Assembly (NCBI RefSeq): GCF_014336955.1
Contig: NZ_QRAI01000001.1
Coordinates: 744,001-808,000 of the forward strand
DNA from: Saccharophagus sp. K07
GTDB lineage: Bacteria; Pseudomonadota; Gammaproteobacteria; Pseudomonadales; Cellvibrionaceae
Direction of reading: 5' to 3'
Length of the DNA: 64,000 bases
Shown: positions 42,943 through 55,772 of the stretch, piece by piece
Numbering within the stretch: the first letter of the stretch is position 1
Layout: every line of letters begins with the position of its first letter
The notes under the pieces: generated by a model
What the model saw: the letters and a program-made list of their open reading frames with translations, nothing else
Told to the model about the DNA's origin: nothing
The model's database searches: none
Program-made: the position numbers and the translations under genes

Positions 42943-44265
42943 GTGGAAAAGAGAATTCGGCCCAAAGAGAGAGACGCCATTATTCAGTCTCTAAAATCAG
43001 GCGTCACACCCAAGATCGGCATTCAGCATATCCAAGTTGGCAGAATCAACGAAATCCAAGCACTTTATAAGGATATTGAGCGAATTAGTGATGGAGGGTC
43101 TGCGTTTCGTTTGATCATAGGTGACTATGGATCGGGGAAAACTTTTTTTCTCAGCGTTATACGTTCAATTGCATTAGAAAAAAAGCTCGTCACGGTAAAT
43201 GCTGATTTATCACCATCTCGTAGAATTCATGCCTCGTCTGGACAAGCCAGGAGCCTTTACTCTGAGCTAATGCGGAATCTTTCAACCCGAAGTAAGCCGG
43301 ACGGCAGCGCATTGCCCAGTGTGGTGGAGAAGTTTATTGCAGATGCGCAAAAGGAGGCAGATCAGAAGGGGCAAGACGTATCTCAAGTGATTCACAGCAA
43401 GCTTGCGAAACTTTCTGAATTGGTCGGTGGATATGACTTTGCCAAGGTTATCGAGGCCTATTGGAAAGGGCATGAGACCGAGAATGAGGCTTTAAAGTCG
43501 AGTGCTATACGTTGGCTTCGCGCAGAGTACACCACAAAAGCAGAAGCCAGGGCCGAATTGGATGTGAGAACGATTATATCGGACGCATCTTTCTATGATT
43601 CATTGAAGTTAATGAGCCTGTTCGTTCGGCAAGCCGGTTATGAAGGCTTGCTAGTGACTTTGGATGAGATGGTTAATCTCTACAAACTCAGCAGCACCCA
43701 GGCCAGAGTTTCTAACTACGAACAAATACTTCGGATGCTCAACGACTGTCTGCAAGGATCGGCTGAGTCCATCGGATTTCTTCTCGGCGGCACGCCTGAG
43801 TTTCTACTGGATCCCCGTCGAGGATTGTACAGTTATGAGGCACTACAATCTCGACTAGCTGAAAATAGTTTTGCGCAAAAAGCAGGTGTGATCGATTATT
43901 CTTCACCGGCTCTGCACCTCTCCAGCTTAACACCAGAAGAACTCTACATTTTGTTGAAAAATTTGCGGCACGTTTTTTCTGGGGGGGATGCATCGAATTA
44001 TCTTGTGCCTGATGAGGCGTTGAAGGCCTTTTTACATCATTGTAGCCAAACCATTGGAGATGCATATTTCCGAACTCCCCGGAATACCATCAAGGCATTT
44101 CTCGATATGCTTGCCGTATTGGACCAAAATCGCAATATGCAGTGGTCCGATTTACTCAGTCAAATCACCATTGAAGAAGAGCGAAGCAGCGACGTGGAAG
44201 ACATTGATCATAATGAAGGAGAGGATGAGCCGGGTCTGGATGGGCTCACTGATTTCAAATTATGA
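42943..44265 (+). CDS. sngB: Shango SngB-like ATPase (DUF2791/BrxD-like)
   Basis: The 440-residue P-loop ATPase has Walker A GDYGSGKT (60-67) and Walker B LLVTLDE (236-242). The preceding GRINEIQAL and following NYEQILRMLNDCLQG and GGTPEFLLDPRRGLYSYEAL are the hallmarks of the DUF2791 family, shared with BREX BrxD. The C-terminus is very acidic. The GTG start lies 6 bases after the sngA stop with AGAGGG upstream, and its stop overlaps sngC (ATGA), so all three are one operon. Confidence 0.88.
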   Translation: MEKRIRPKERDAIIQSLKSGVTPKIGIQHIQVGRINEIQALYKDIERISDGGSAFRLIIGDYGSGKTFFLSVIRSIALEKKLVTVNADLSPSRRIHASSGQARSLYSELMRNLSTRSKPDGSALPSVVEKFIADAQKEADQKGQDVSQVIHSKLAKLSELVGGYDFAKVIEAYWKGHETENEALKSSAIRWLRAEYTTKAEARAELDVRTIISDASFYDSLKLMSLFVRQAGYEGLLVTLDEMVNLYKLSSTQARVSNYEQILRMLNDCLQGSAESIGFLLGGTPEFLLDPRRGLYSYEALQSRLAENSFAQKAGVIDYSSPALHLSSLTPEELYILLKNLRHVFSGGDASNYLVPDEALKAFLHHCSQTIGDAYFRTPRNTIKAFLDMLAVLDQNRNMQWSDLLSQITIEEERSSDVEDIDHNEGEDEPGLDGLTDFKL

Positions 44266-46466
44266 TTGATGCTTATAAAGATCTCGATATACGTATTCAA
44301 AAATGGGTTTTTAAACAGGGTTGGCCGAACCTTCGGGAAATTCAAGCTAAAGCGGTCAAACCTATCTTGGCTGGCAATACCGATGTATTGATTAGTGCGT
44401 CTACTGCTGCGGGAAAAACTGAAGCCTTCTTTCTTCCGGCTTGTACTGCTATTGCGAGACAGGAGAAAGGGTTCGGAATTCTGTATGTAAGTCCGTTAAA
44501 GGCGCTCATCAATGACCAGTATAGAAGGCTAGAAGGGTTATGTGAGACACTCGATCTCCAAGTGACTCCTTGGCATGGAGATAGTTCGCAGTCCAATAAG
44601 AAGAAAGCAAAAGCGAGTCCGTCCGGTATCCTGCTGATTACACCGGAGTCTCTGGAATCACTAATGGTTCGTGAATCTGGCTGGGTTAAGAAAGCCTTCT
44701 CTCAGCTTCAGTATGTTTGTATTGACGAATTCCATGCTTTTATCGGAACTGAACGGGGGCAACAATTGCTCTCTCTGCTGAACAGGCTCGAGCATCTTCT
44801 AGATCGGTATGGAAATCCGATTCCCCGGGTTGCGTTAAGTGCCACCTTAGGGGATCTTGAAAGTGTTCCGGTTTCGTTGCGGCCAAATAAAAGCATGCCG
44901 TGCACAATACTCACCAGTAGCAGAAACGAAAGCACATTAAAGGTTCAAGTAAAAGGCTACATAGATCCCTCTAATTTGATTGGATCAGAAAATTTGCGGA
45001 ACGCCGAATATCAAATTTGCGAGGAGATTTATCAACGTTGTAGAGGTGGTAATCATTTGGTTTTTGCTAATAGCCGAAACCGAACTGAAATGCTCGCTGC
45101 GCAACTCACCGATTTTTGTGAACACGATTTCGTACCTAATGAGTTCTTTCCGCATCACGGCTCACTGGCAAAAGAGTTGAGAGAAAAGCTTGAATCAAGA
45201 CTGCAAAAAGAAAATTTACCCACAACGGCTATTTGTACCATGACGTTAGAGCTGGGTATTGATATTGGCAAAGTTAATTCAGTGGTTCAGGTAACCGCTC
45301 CCCATTCAGTATCAAGCTTAAGACAGAGAGTGGGTCGATCAGGTAGAAGACAGGATCCTGCGATACTGCGGATGCTGATTGCTGAGCCCGAGCTTACATC
45401 AAACTCTCATTTTGTTGATAAATTTCGACTAGAGCTCTTGCAGTCGTTGGCAATGATACGCTTACTGATTGTCGGTAAGTGGTTTGAGCCAGCTGACACT
45501 AAGCAAATGCATCTTTCGACATTTCTGCACCAAATTCTGTCGGTTATTGCACAATGGGGAAGTATTAGGGCCGACCAGCTATTTTCATTGCTTTGTGATC
45601 ATGGACCATTTAAGCAAATTTCCATCGATCATTTTAAACAGATCTTGAAGCATCTAGGTGCGACTGATCTTCTTCAGCAGTTGCACAGTGGCGAGCTAGT
45701 GCTGGGGCGGGAAGGCGAGCGCTTAGTAAACAGTTATACGTTTTACGCAGTATTTAGCACTCCTGAGGAATTTCGAGTCATCGCTGGTAGTAAATCATTG
45801 GGTACCTTGCCGGTAGATTCCCCGGTGGTTAAGGATCAGCATATAGTTTTTGGTGGGAAACGCTGGAAGATTATAGACATAGATGATCTTAAAAAGGTTA
45901 TCTTTGTCACCGCTGCTAAAGGTGGGAAGGCCCCGACGTTTTCAGGTTCGGGTATTTCGATACACGATGTGGTGCGCCAGGAGATGTATAGAATTTATGT
46001 CGAGGGAGACTATAGGATCGAAGTGGGACCGCAGAAAGTTGACTTTATCGATGATACGGCAAGGAATCTTTTTCAAGAGGGATTGGGTTTTTTTAGAAAA
46101 TCCGGTCTTAGCGACAGCGCTTTTGTAGAAGACGGCAGAGGCTGCTTTATATTCCCTTGGAGGGGAGACAAGATAGTAAATACGCTGGCGAATATTCTTA
46201 TCCGAGCGGGACTTAAATGCAGCACCTTCGCAGGCGTAGTTGAGGTTGAAGATGCGTCAGCAGAGACCACGAAAAGTATTCTCCTAGATGTTTCAAAAAA
46301 TAGTTCTTTATCAGATGTTGAGTTAGCTAATGCATTATCCGCTGGCCAAAAGCGCATAGACAAATATGATGAATTTTTACCGGAATCGGTATTGTCTGAA
46401 GGATTTGGAAGGCGTGTGTTTGATGTTAAAAACACTTTGAATTGGATTTCGCAAACAATTAAGTGA
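44262..46466 (+). CDS. sngC: Shango SngC-like DEAD/DEAH-box helicase
   Basis: The 734-residue SF2 helicase has a Q-like motif (WPNLREIQAKAV), Walker A ASTAAGKTEA (46-55), a DEFH box (155-158), SALSATLG, and motif VI (RQRVGRSGRRQDP) in the Lhr/BrxHI style. The long C-terminal part includes a winged region and a beta-rich domain. It should translocate on DNA with the SngB ATPase. The start overlaps the sngB stop by 4 bases. It is followed after 76 bases by a Rho-like pseudogene. Confidence 0.88.
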   Translation: MIDAYKDLDIRIQKWVFKQGWPNLREIQAKAVKPILAGNTDVLISASTAAGKTEAFFLPACTAIARQEKGFGILYVSPLKALINDQYRRLEGLCETLDLQVTPWHGDSSQSNKKKAKASPSGILLITPESLESLMVRESGWVKKAFSQLQYVCIDEFHAFIGTERGQQLLSLLNRLEHLLDRYGNPIPRVALSATLGDLESVPVSLRPNKSMPCTILTSSRNESTLKVQVKGYIDPSNLIGSENLRNAEYQICEEIYQRCRGGNHLVFANSRNRTEMLAAQLTDFCEHDFVPNEFFPHHGSLAKELREKLESRLQKENLPTTAICTMTLELGIDIGKVNSVVQVTAPHSVSSLRQRVGRSGRRQDPAILRMLIAEPELTSNSHFVDKFRLELLQSLAMIRLLIVGKWFEPADTKQMHLSTFLHQILSVIAQWGSIRADQLFSLLCDHGPFKQISIDHFKQILKHLGATDLLQQLHSGELVLGREGERLVNSYTFYAVFSTPEEFRVIAGSKSLGTLPVDSPVVKDQHIVFGGKRWKIIDIDDLKKVIFVTAAKGGKAPTFSGSGISIHDVVRQEMYRIYVEGDYRIEVGPQKVDFIDDTARNLFQEGLGFFRKSGLSDSAFVEDGRGCFIFPWRGDKIVNTLANILIRAGLKCSTFAGVVEVEDASAETTKSILLDVSKNSSLSDVELANALSAGQKRIDKYDEFLPESVLSEGFGRRVFDVKNTLNWISQTIK

Positions 46467-46542
46467 TGATTAGTCCGCAGTCGAAATATGGTAATCCCAA
46501 CCAATTTCGAAAAATTCACCTAAGCGACGATCCACAAACACC

Positions 46543-47498
46543 ATGAAGAAAAAGACACTAACCCTGAATCGCAAAACGGATCAGAGCGCTAAACCAATCG
46601 ACCAAAAATCCGGACCTTTTGTTGAGGCTGATCCAGAGAAGCGGCTTTTGAACGGTGTGGCCGTCCATCCATCACCGGGCATTCGCTTGGAATTGGGTTC
46701 TGCGCAACCCTCTGCGCGGGCAATGGACTTGATCACGCCAATTGGAATGGGGCAGCGGGGCTTGATCGTGGCTCCTCCGGGGGCCGGAAAATCGACCCTG
46801 TTGAAGCACATATGCCAAGCAATAGAGAAGGAGTATCCCGAAGTTAAGCTTTACGCACTGTTGATCGATGAGCGGCCCGAAGAGGTCACGGATTTTAAAC
46901 GCAGCGTCCCAGCTGAGGTTACGGTAGCACCGCCCGCCGCCAAGCGGGCGAGGGGCATAACGTCATGATCGTGATTGATTCTCTTACGCGGCTTGCGCGC
47001 GTTCACAATGCGCAGCAAAAGAGCGGTGGTCGTACTATGTTGGGCGGGGTTGATACTCGCGCGATGGATATCCCGCGAAAGTTGTTTGGCGCTGCGCGGA
47101 AAATCGAAAATGGTGGCTCGCTCACCATTTTGGCAACGGTTTTGGTCGATACTGGTAGCCGCATGGATCAAATGATATTTGATGGAATTCACAGGCACGG
47201 GGAATATGGAGCTGGTTTTATCAAGGGATGTTGCCAATCAAAGAATCTTTCCTGCGATTGCCCCCCCCCAAAAGCAGTACGCGCCGCGAGGAGCTGCAGT
47301 TAGATCCGAAAGACCTGGAAGCAACCAGAACATTGCGCTGGGGGCTGACTGTGCTCAAGCCGATAGAGGGCCAAAAAACTGGCTGAACTGCTACAGAAGT
47401 ACCCAACAAATGCCGATTCTGAACGCCATGCGCGGAACGCTAAACGATTGAAAGCGCGCGAGCGTTTTGAATTTTATATTCGATTTTATTTCCGATAA
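46543..47498 (+). pseudogene. Decayed Rho-like ATPase lacking RNA-binding domain
   Basis: The first frame encodes 5'-end residues up to LLIDERPEEVTDFKRSV with Walker A APPGAGKST, clearly Rho-like. About 28 codons are then missing and the frame moves (GHNVMIVIDSLTRLARVHN), then again (EFTGTGNMELVLSRDVANQR), again at a run of nine C (STRREELQLDPKDLEATRT), and once more near an A6 run (LAELLQKYPTNADSERHARN). That is four or more frame changes. The intact gene would be about 345 residues, lacking the first ~130 residues of Rho (RNA-binding domain), so it was a paralogue, not the housekeeping rho. Confidence 0.88.
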
Positions 47499-47600
47499 AA
47501 CGCTTCTGAAGTGCTGACTAGGATGGAGAACCTGTCAACGCCACTCGAAAACTGACCCACTTTAGGTGCTAAAACGCCAAAGTAAAACTGACCCACCCGG

Positions 47601-49402
<1,802 letters not shown>

Positions 49403-49523
49403 CTACGGCCGCCTGTCTATTCAGTCGGCCGCCATGCTGGCTCAGGTGGGTCACTTTTCGATTGGCATTAGTGGGTCAGTTTTACATTGGCGGTAACAGC
49501 TAGACTCAATATCCAGTTACATC

Positions 49524-51101
49524 TCATATCTGCTTCAGAATAATCGCGAGAACCACAAGCCCAATTAAAATACCTAAAGCAACGTAAATGTGCTGTGTTG
49601 CTAATGATAAGCCGAATACAATTACTAAACATCCAACTAAAGCCCAGAAAATCACTGATGCAAACTTAGATAACAGCGAGAACCACAGATCTTCCTCCAC
49701 CAAATTTGAGGGTTTACTTGTCCCGTCTCCCTGCGCCAAAAATCTTGCGATGTTTGGCAAATTATCTTCACTCAAGGCGGCGCTGTGCCCTCCTTTATGA
49801 AACCAGTATTGAAATACGTTATCATCATCATGATGAAAACCTTCGTAGCCCCCCGTTCCAATATCGTTCCGAAAGATACCGGAAAGGCCTTTACACAAAA
49901 TACCGACCGGCCAATCTGCATTAGCACAATCATTTCTTAATTTCTTCACCTGCGGACTCGTTCCTTTCATAAATTCACGCCATTCGAAGTCGCGCGGTAA
50001 AACACTCCCCGTCAAAACAACATTGTCGAATTTCATAGCGCTTAAGGCGCGAAGTGAATGACCAAGAATGTAAGTTCCATTACTATGCCCAACAAAATCA
50101 ACTCTAGCATTCGGGTTTTCAATAATAGAGTCGCAATAAAGCTGTTGAAAAACTCTAATAGGCCGTCGATGCAGGAAGGGAACAACAAACTCTAGTGCAG
50201 AAAGGTATCCATAACTCGGTGTAATAACACTTGCGTCCGGCAATACATCCCGAATCCGCTCTTCAAGCGCCTGAACCCAGCCACGATTGCCAGCACGAAT
50301 CCCATGCAGCACAAAAATAATATGCTGTTTATCTGAATTAATCGGTATTGGGTCGGAATTTCCTGTAACAGTTCCAACCAAGGCATCTTTGATAAATCGG
50401 TATCGCATTTCGGCATTGGGTCCCTCGTCCATCAGCGGCAACTGCCTATGATTAACATCGGGAATTGAAACGTGCGTCGCATTGGGAAATTGTTCCAGAT
50501 CCATACTGTCTCTGCGCGTAACCAGAGAATCAACAGTGCCAAGAATCTGCGTGATTGAAGGACGCTGATTTGCTGGCAAACTTGCCATATGCTTAATCCA
50601 GGCAAGTCGAAGGTTAATCATTGAATCACTTCCGGAAATGAGATCCTCGCCGATTAGAGGCCGAAAACGCATAACTCCCAAAAAGCGTGTTATCAGATCA
50701 TAAAGTCTGATCCGGAACTTAGATTGGTCTATGCCACGGTTTGGGGATGCTAGTAAAACTATACGCTTTATATTTTTTGCCCAGGCGCATTTAGGTTCAT
50801 TTTTATAACATCCGCTAGCAATCAAATAACACTGCCGCACCAATATCCCGCCCAAGCTATGGCCAACTAGTATTATCTCATCGAACCCCTCAGCCAACTT
50901 CCATTCCGAATCTATAACAGCACAAAGCTCTACCGCCTTGGACATAACTGAATGTGTACTAAATAACCCGATATCGTGATCCCAACCCTTCCATTTTGTA
51001 TCAACAAAATCCGACTCGGCTTGCAATCTCTTTATTAAAGGATCCCACCTTTGCAGGGTCATTCTAAATCCGGGTACATACACCACCAAACGAGATTTCA
51101 T
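49524..51101 (-). CDS. Tandem alpha/beta-hydrolase with C-terminal membrane helices
   Basis: The 525-residue protein contains two alpha/beta-hydrolase domains in one chain: the first with nucleophile motif GHSLGG (80-85, S82), the second with GHSNGT (338-343, S340), each preceded by a VYVPGF or FVLHGI oxyanion strand. Two transmembrane helices (about 475-525) end the protein. It may act on lipids or acyl-proteins at the membrane; substrate unknown. Start 51101 begins MKSRLVVYVPGF; an in-frame TTG at 51146 lies in the flanking IS. Its native ribosome-binding site now lies on the other side of the IS21 pair (see findings). Confidence 0.75.
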   Translation of the reverse strand: MKSRLVVYVPGFRMTLQRWDPLIKRLQAESDFVDTKWKGWDHDIGLFSTHSVMSKAVELCAVIDSEWKLAEGFDEIILVGHSLGGILVRQCYLIASGCYKNEPKCAWAKNIKRIVLLASPNRGIDQSKFRIRLYDLITRFLGVMRFRPLIGEDLISGSDSMINLRLAWIKHMASLPANQRPSITQILGTVDSLVTRRDSMDLEQFPNATHVSIPDVNHRQLPLMDEGPNAEMRYRFIKDALVGTVTGNSDPIPINSDKQHIIFVLHGIRAGNRGWVQALEERIRDVLPDASVITPSYGYLSALEFVVPFLHRRPIRVFQQLYCDSIIENPNARVDFVGHSNGTYILGHSLRALSAMKFDNVVLTGSVLPRDFEWREFMKGTSPQVKKLRNDCANADWPVGILCKGLSGIFRNDIGTGGYEGFHHDDDNVFQYWFHKGGHSAALSEDNLPNIARFLAQGDGTSKPSNLVEEDLWFSLLSKFASVIFWALVGCLVIVFGLSLATQHIYVALGILIGLVVLAIILKQI

Positions 51102-51205
51102 AGGGTTCTTGTTACCGCCAATGTAAAACTGACCCACTAATGCCAATCGAAAAGTGACCCACCTGAGCCAGCATGGCGGCCGACTGAATAGACAGGCGGC
51201 CGTAG

Positions 51206-53007
<1,802 letters not shown>

Positions 53008-53123
53008 CCGGGTGGGTCAGTTTTACTTTGGCGTTTTAGCACCTAAAGTGGGTCAGTTTTCGAGTGGCGTTGACATTTAAGATAGTAGAGCAGGATTCTG
53101 TATATGATATTCGGGAGTAAATT

Positions 53124-53342
53124 ATGCCATTGGATTCAATCGTTGAAGGATTTTTTGGTGGACTTTGGCGAGCTGTTTTGTGGGTGGTGGTGGAGATCGT
53201 TTTTGAATTACTGATCAAAGGATTGGGATATACAATATGCCGGCCGTTTGGCAAGGTAGATATTGACAATGGTCGCTGTGCCCTTGTAGGGATTTTGGCC
53301 TGGGTCATTCTTATTTGGGCGCTGCTTTATTTTTTGATTTAG
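53124..53342 (+). CDS. Small membrane protein (72 residues)
   Basis: The protein starts MPLDSIVEGFFGGLWRAVLW and has two hydrophobic stretches (about 12-30 and 53-71) around a short loop with CRPFGKVDIDNGRC. GGGAG lies 8 bases before the ATG. No family is recognised. Before the IS21 insertions it would have followed the hydrolase gene on the same strand, so it could be a small partner of that membrane enzyme. Confidence 0.6.
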   Translation: MPLDSIVEGFFGGLWRAVLWVVVEIVFELLIKGLGYTICRPFGKVDIDNGRCALVGILAWVILIWALLYFLI

Positions 53343-53789
53343 AAGCTGAACATTAATGGGCTGATCAATGCTGCCACTGCCTGTTATCCGAACTGTTTGC
53401 CTCGGAGATAGGTAGATATTTGCCACACATCAATCATCTATCGCACATCTATCGTAAAAGGACCATTCAAGACAGGTTCCTCTCATCAAACATCCCCCAG
53501 AGTGCCTCTACAGGCACTAGAAGTTGACGTCCCAGCCTTAAAAGCCCCGGTCGACGAGCGTCTGGTGAGTCATGGTAACAGCTTACCCCTTGACCTCCCC
53601 ACTCGTGTCTTGAATCCAGGTGACTAGAGTAGTCGAGGTCGGTTTCTTTTATGTCCAGAGCATGGGAAGTTCGGTGTTCTGGTGTGAACGAAGGAAATTT
53701 TTATTTAGCTTGCTATATTTATGTTAGTTGGATATCTGTCAGATTCATTGGGTGGTGAAATTTCAGCCAATAAGATATGAGGAAAATAT
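53343..53789. other. Gene-poor, structured region between IS21 and IS5
   Basis: The 447 bases have no supported gene. Around 53590-53640 GACCTC pairs with GAGGTC and GACTAGAGTAGTC forms an inner hairpin, so the stretch could encode a structured RNA or be a remnant. The final bases (GAGG at 53779-53782) may be the ribosome-binding site of the lipoprotein gene now cut off by the IS5-family element. Confidence 0.45.
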
Positions 53790-53900
53790 CTAGGGAAGCT
53801 CTGATTAAGTTCAAATTTTTTCACTCATATTTTTTGAATAATTCTCAATTTCATTCATGGCGGAAAAGGCATGATTTTTCCCGTTTTTCCTACTTGTTTT

Positions 53901-53933
53901 GCCTTAAATCTGGCCAATTGCCAGATTTAAGGC
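53901..53933. terminator. Hairpin downstream of IS5 transposase
   Basis: A perfect 14-bp inverted repeat (GCCTTAAATCTGGC / GCCAGATTTAAGGC) with a 5-base loop lies inside the element just past the transposase stop. It may insulate the transposase from outside transcription. Confidence 0.6.
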
Positions 53934-53942
53934 GCACTGACC

Positions 53943-54887
53943 CTAGGTCAGCAAGAATTTCTTGCAGGTAAGCAGGTTTGCAAAACCCGCTAAAACATAA
54001 AGCCGGTTGGTATTTTTGGCGAGTCCCCGGTAACGCACTTTGGCATAGCCAAACTGCTGTTTGATCTTTAAAAATACGTGCTCTACTTTCGCTCGCACTT
54101 GGGCCTTGGCTTTTTCTGCCCGTGCGGCAATTCCTCTTAATGTTTTGCGAACACCGGGACGCTGACTAATTAGCCAATCCACTTCCACATCTTTTAGATC
54201 GGGTCTTTTTTCTGCGCCGCGATATCCCGCGTCGCCCCAAACGGTACCCTCTTCGCCGTGCAGCAGTTCCGACAATTGCGTTATATCGTGCTCATTGGCA
54301 GACGTGGTAGTTAGCGTATGAACAACACCCAAAGTATCATCCACGCCAATATGCATTTTCATCCCAAAATGCCATTCGTTGCCTTTCTTGGTTTGATGCA
54401 TTTCGGGATCACGCTCACCATTTTCATTTTTGGTCGAGGTGGGCGCTTCGATAATAGTGGCATCAACAATACTACCTTCTTTCAGTATTAATCCCTGTTT
54501 GTCGAGATGGCGGTTCACTTCTTTAAAAAGGGCTTCGCCTAAATTGTAGCGCTCTAACAAATGGCGGAATTTCAAAATAGTGGTTTCGTCCGGTATGGAA
54601 CCGCTCAAGCTCAAGCCTGCGAATCTGCGCATGGATTCGATCTCGTACAGTGAATCCTCCATAGCTGGGTCGCTGAGATTGTAAAACAGCTGCATGCAGT
54701 GAACTCGCAGCATGACATTTAACGGGTAGGGATGGCGCCCTTGGCCATTTTTGGGGTAATGCCGCTGGATCTTGCGCTCCAATTGCTTCCAGGGAATCAG
54801 CGTATCCATTTGTTCGAGAAACTTTTCCCGCCGGGTTTTGCGCTTCTTTGCGTTATATTCGGCTTCGGCAAAAGTGAGCTGATTCAT
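53943..54887 (-). CDS. IS5-family transposase
   Basis: The 314-residue DDE transposase starts with the IS5-type domain (FLEQMDTLIPWKQLERKIQR, and GRHPYPLNVMLRVHCMQLFY) and has the catalytic aspartates in GSIVDATIIEAP and VWGDAGYRGAEKR, and the glutamate in RAKVEHVFLKIK. Full length and intact. Confidence 0.95.
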   Translation of the reverse strand: MNQLTFAEAEYNAKKRKTRREKFLEQMDTLIPWKQLERKIQRHYPKNGQGRHPYPLNVMLRVHCMQLFYNLSDPAMEDSLYEIESMRRFAGLSLSGSIPDETTILKFRHLLERYNLGEALFKEVNRHLDKQGLILKEGSIVDATIIEAPTSTKNENGERDPEMHQTKKGNEWHFGMKMHIGVDDTLGVVHTLTTTSANEHDITQLSELLHGEEGTVWGDAGYRGAEKRPDLKDVEVDWLISQRPGVRKTLRGIAARAEKAKAQVRAKVEHVFLKIKQQFGYAKVRYRGLAKNTNRLYVLAGFANLLTCKKFLLT

Positions 54888-54959
54888 AATCGATTACCCT
54901 AAGAGTTGAGCTGTGCTAATTATGCCAAATTTTTGGACTTAACCAGAGGCTCCCTAGTT

Positions 54960-55772
54960 ATGCCATTAAGAGTGTTAATAATCTTTATTGTTTCCCTTCT
55001 ACTTGCGGCGTGTCAGAGCTATCCGATGTTGGGATCTGTAGGGGCAGCACCAGTTGGAGTAGAGCCACATATAAACGATGAGGACGGTGATTCTGTGCCA
55101 GATGTATATGATCAATGCCCCGGAACCAAGGTTGGTGCGCCTGTTAATAAATTTGGGTGTGAGATTGAGGATATTTCCTCAATGCCTAGTTTTCATTGGC
55201 CGCCGCCTCAGCCCAGTGCTTATTACCGACTTTCTGGGATAACGGGGGCTACATTTGGCGAAGTATCTAATATGCTCCAAGACAAGTTGTTGGATGCAGG
55301 ATATTCACAGTTTTCTTTCTACTCTGTCCCGACTGGTATAGCAATGGTCACGGAATTTGAAAGAATTAGAAAAAACGGCGTTCCGTATCCTGTGCCTCAC
55401 AGGTGGAGCGATCCTGACAAGAGGTTGAAGCTTGAAGAGTGGAGTCTTCAGGCTTACCTCAATGCGCTATTAACATCAAATCCAGGATATTACCGCTCGA
55501 TGGTTTTTTTGATAACTCATGAAGCCCATGCTTTTAAACTAGGTGATCCACCAAAAGATGAGAACGCAGTGAGAAGTTTCAAGCTGGATGGCGCAGTCAA
55601 TCTTCCTGTATTGATTCAAGACGCACTTTTTACAAAAAATCATAAAGTAACAGTATTGGTTTATGAAATGAAAAAAGTCGAAGGTCACGAAGCCATGCTA
55701 ACCAAGTTGGGCTTAACAGTGAAAGATCATTTCAAAGCGAGCAAGATAGACATTGGCGGTAACCATGACTAA
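54960..55772 (+). CDS. Lipoprotein with thrombospondin type 3 calcium repeat
   Basis: The 270-residue protein has a lipoprotein signal (MPLRVLIIFIVSLLLAAC) and a TSP3-type calcium-binding repeat (DEDGDSVPDVYDQCPGTKVG, about 40-59) near the N-terminus. The remaining 200 residues are an unrecognised domain (GATFGEVSNMLQDKLLDAGY onward). The start is placed at 54960, immediately right of the IS5-family element; a longer in-frame start at 54906 lies inside that element. The next gene overlaps its stop by 8 bases. Confidence 0.75.
   Translation: MPLRVLIIFIVSLLLAACQSYPMLGSVGAAPVGVEPHINDEDGDSVPDVYDQCPGTKVGAPVNKFGCEIEDISSMPSFHWPPPQPSAYYRLSGITGATFGEVSNMLQDKLLDAGYSQFSFYSVPTGIAMVTEFERIRKNGVPYPVPHRWSDPDKRLKLEEWSLQAYLNALLTSNPGYYRSMVFLITHEAHAFKLGDPPKDENAVRSFKLDGAVNLPVLIQDALFTKNHKVTVLVYEMKKVEGHEAMLTKLGLTVKDHFKASKIDIGGNHD

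Larger units (their letters stand above)
53794..54953 (-). mobile_element. IS5-family insertion sequence
   Basis: The element is about 1160 bp with imperfect terminal inverted repeats (GGAAGCTCTGATTAAGTTCA and GGAGCCTCTGGTTAAGTCCA) and a flanking CTAG duplication at 53790-53793 and 54954-54957, a target preferred by IS5 relatives. It carries one full-length transposase on the minus strand and lies just before a lipoprotein start codon. Confidence 0.9.

Noticed and set aside
46543-47498. Housekeeping rho interrupted by sequencing errors
   Set aside because: The N-terminal RNA-binding half is absent from the start codon onward and about 28 codons are missing internally; homopolymer errors cannot explain this, though they may explain some frame changes.
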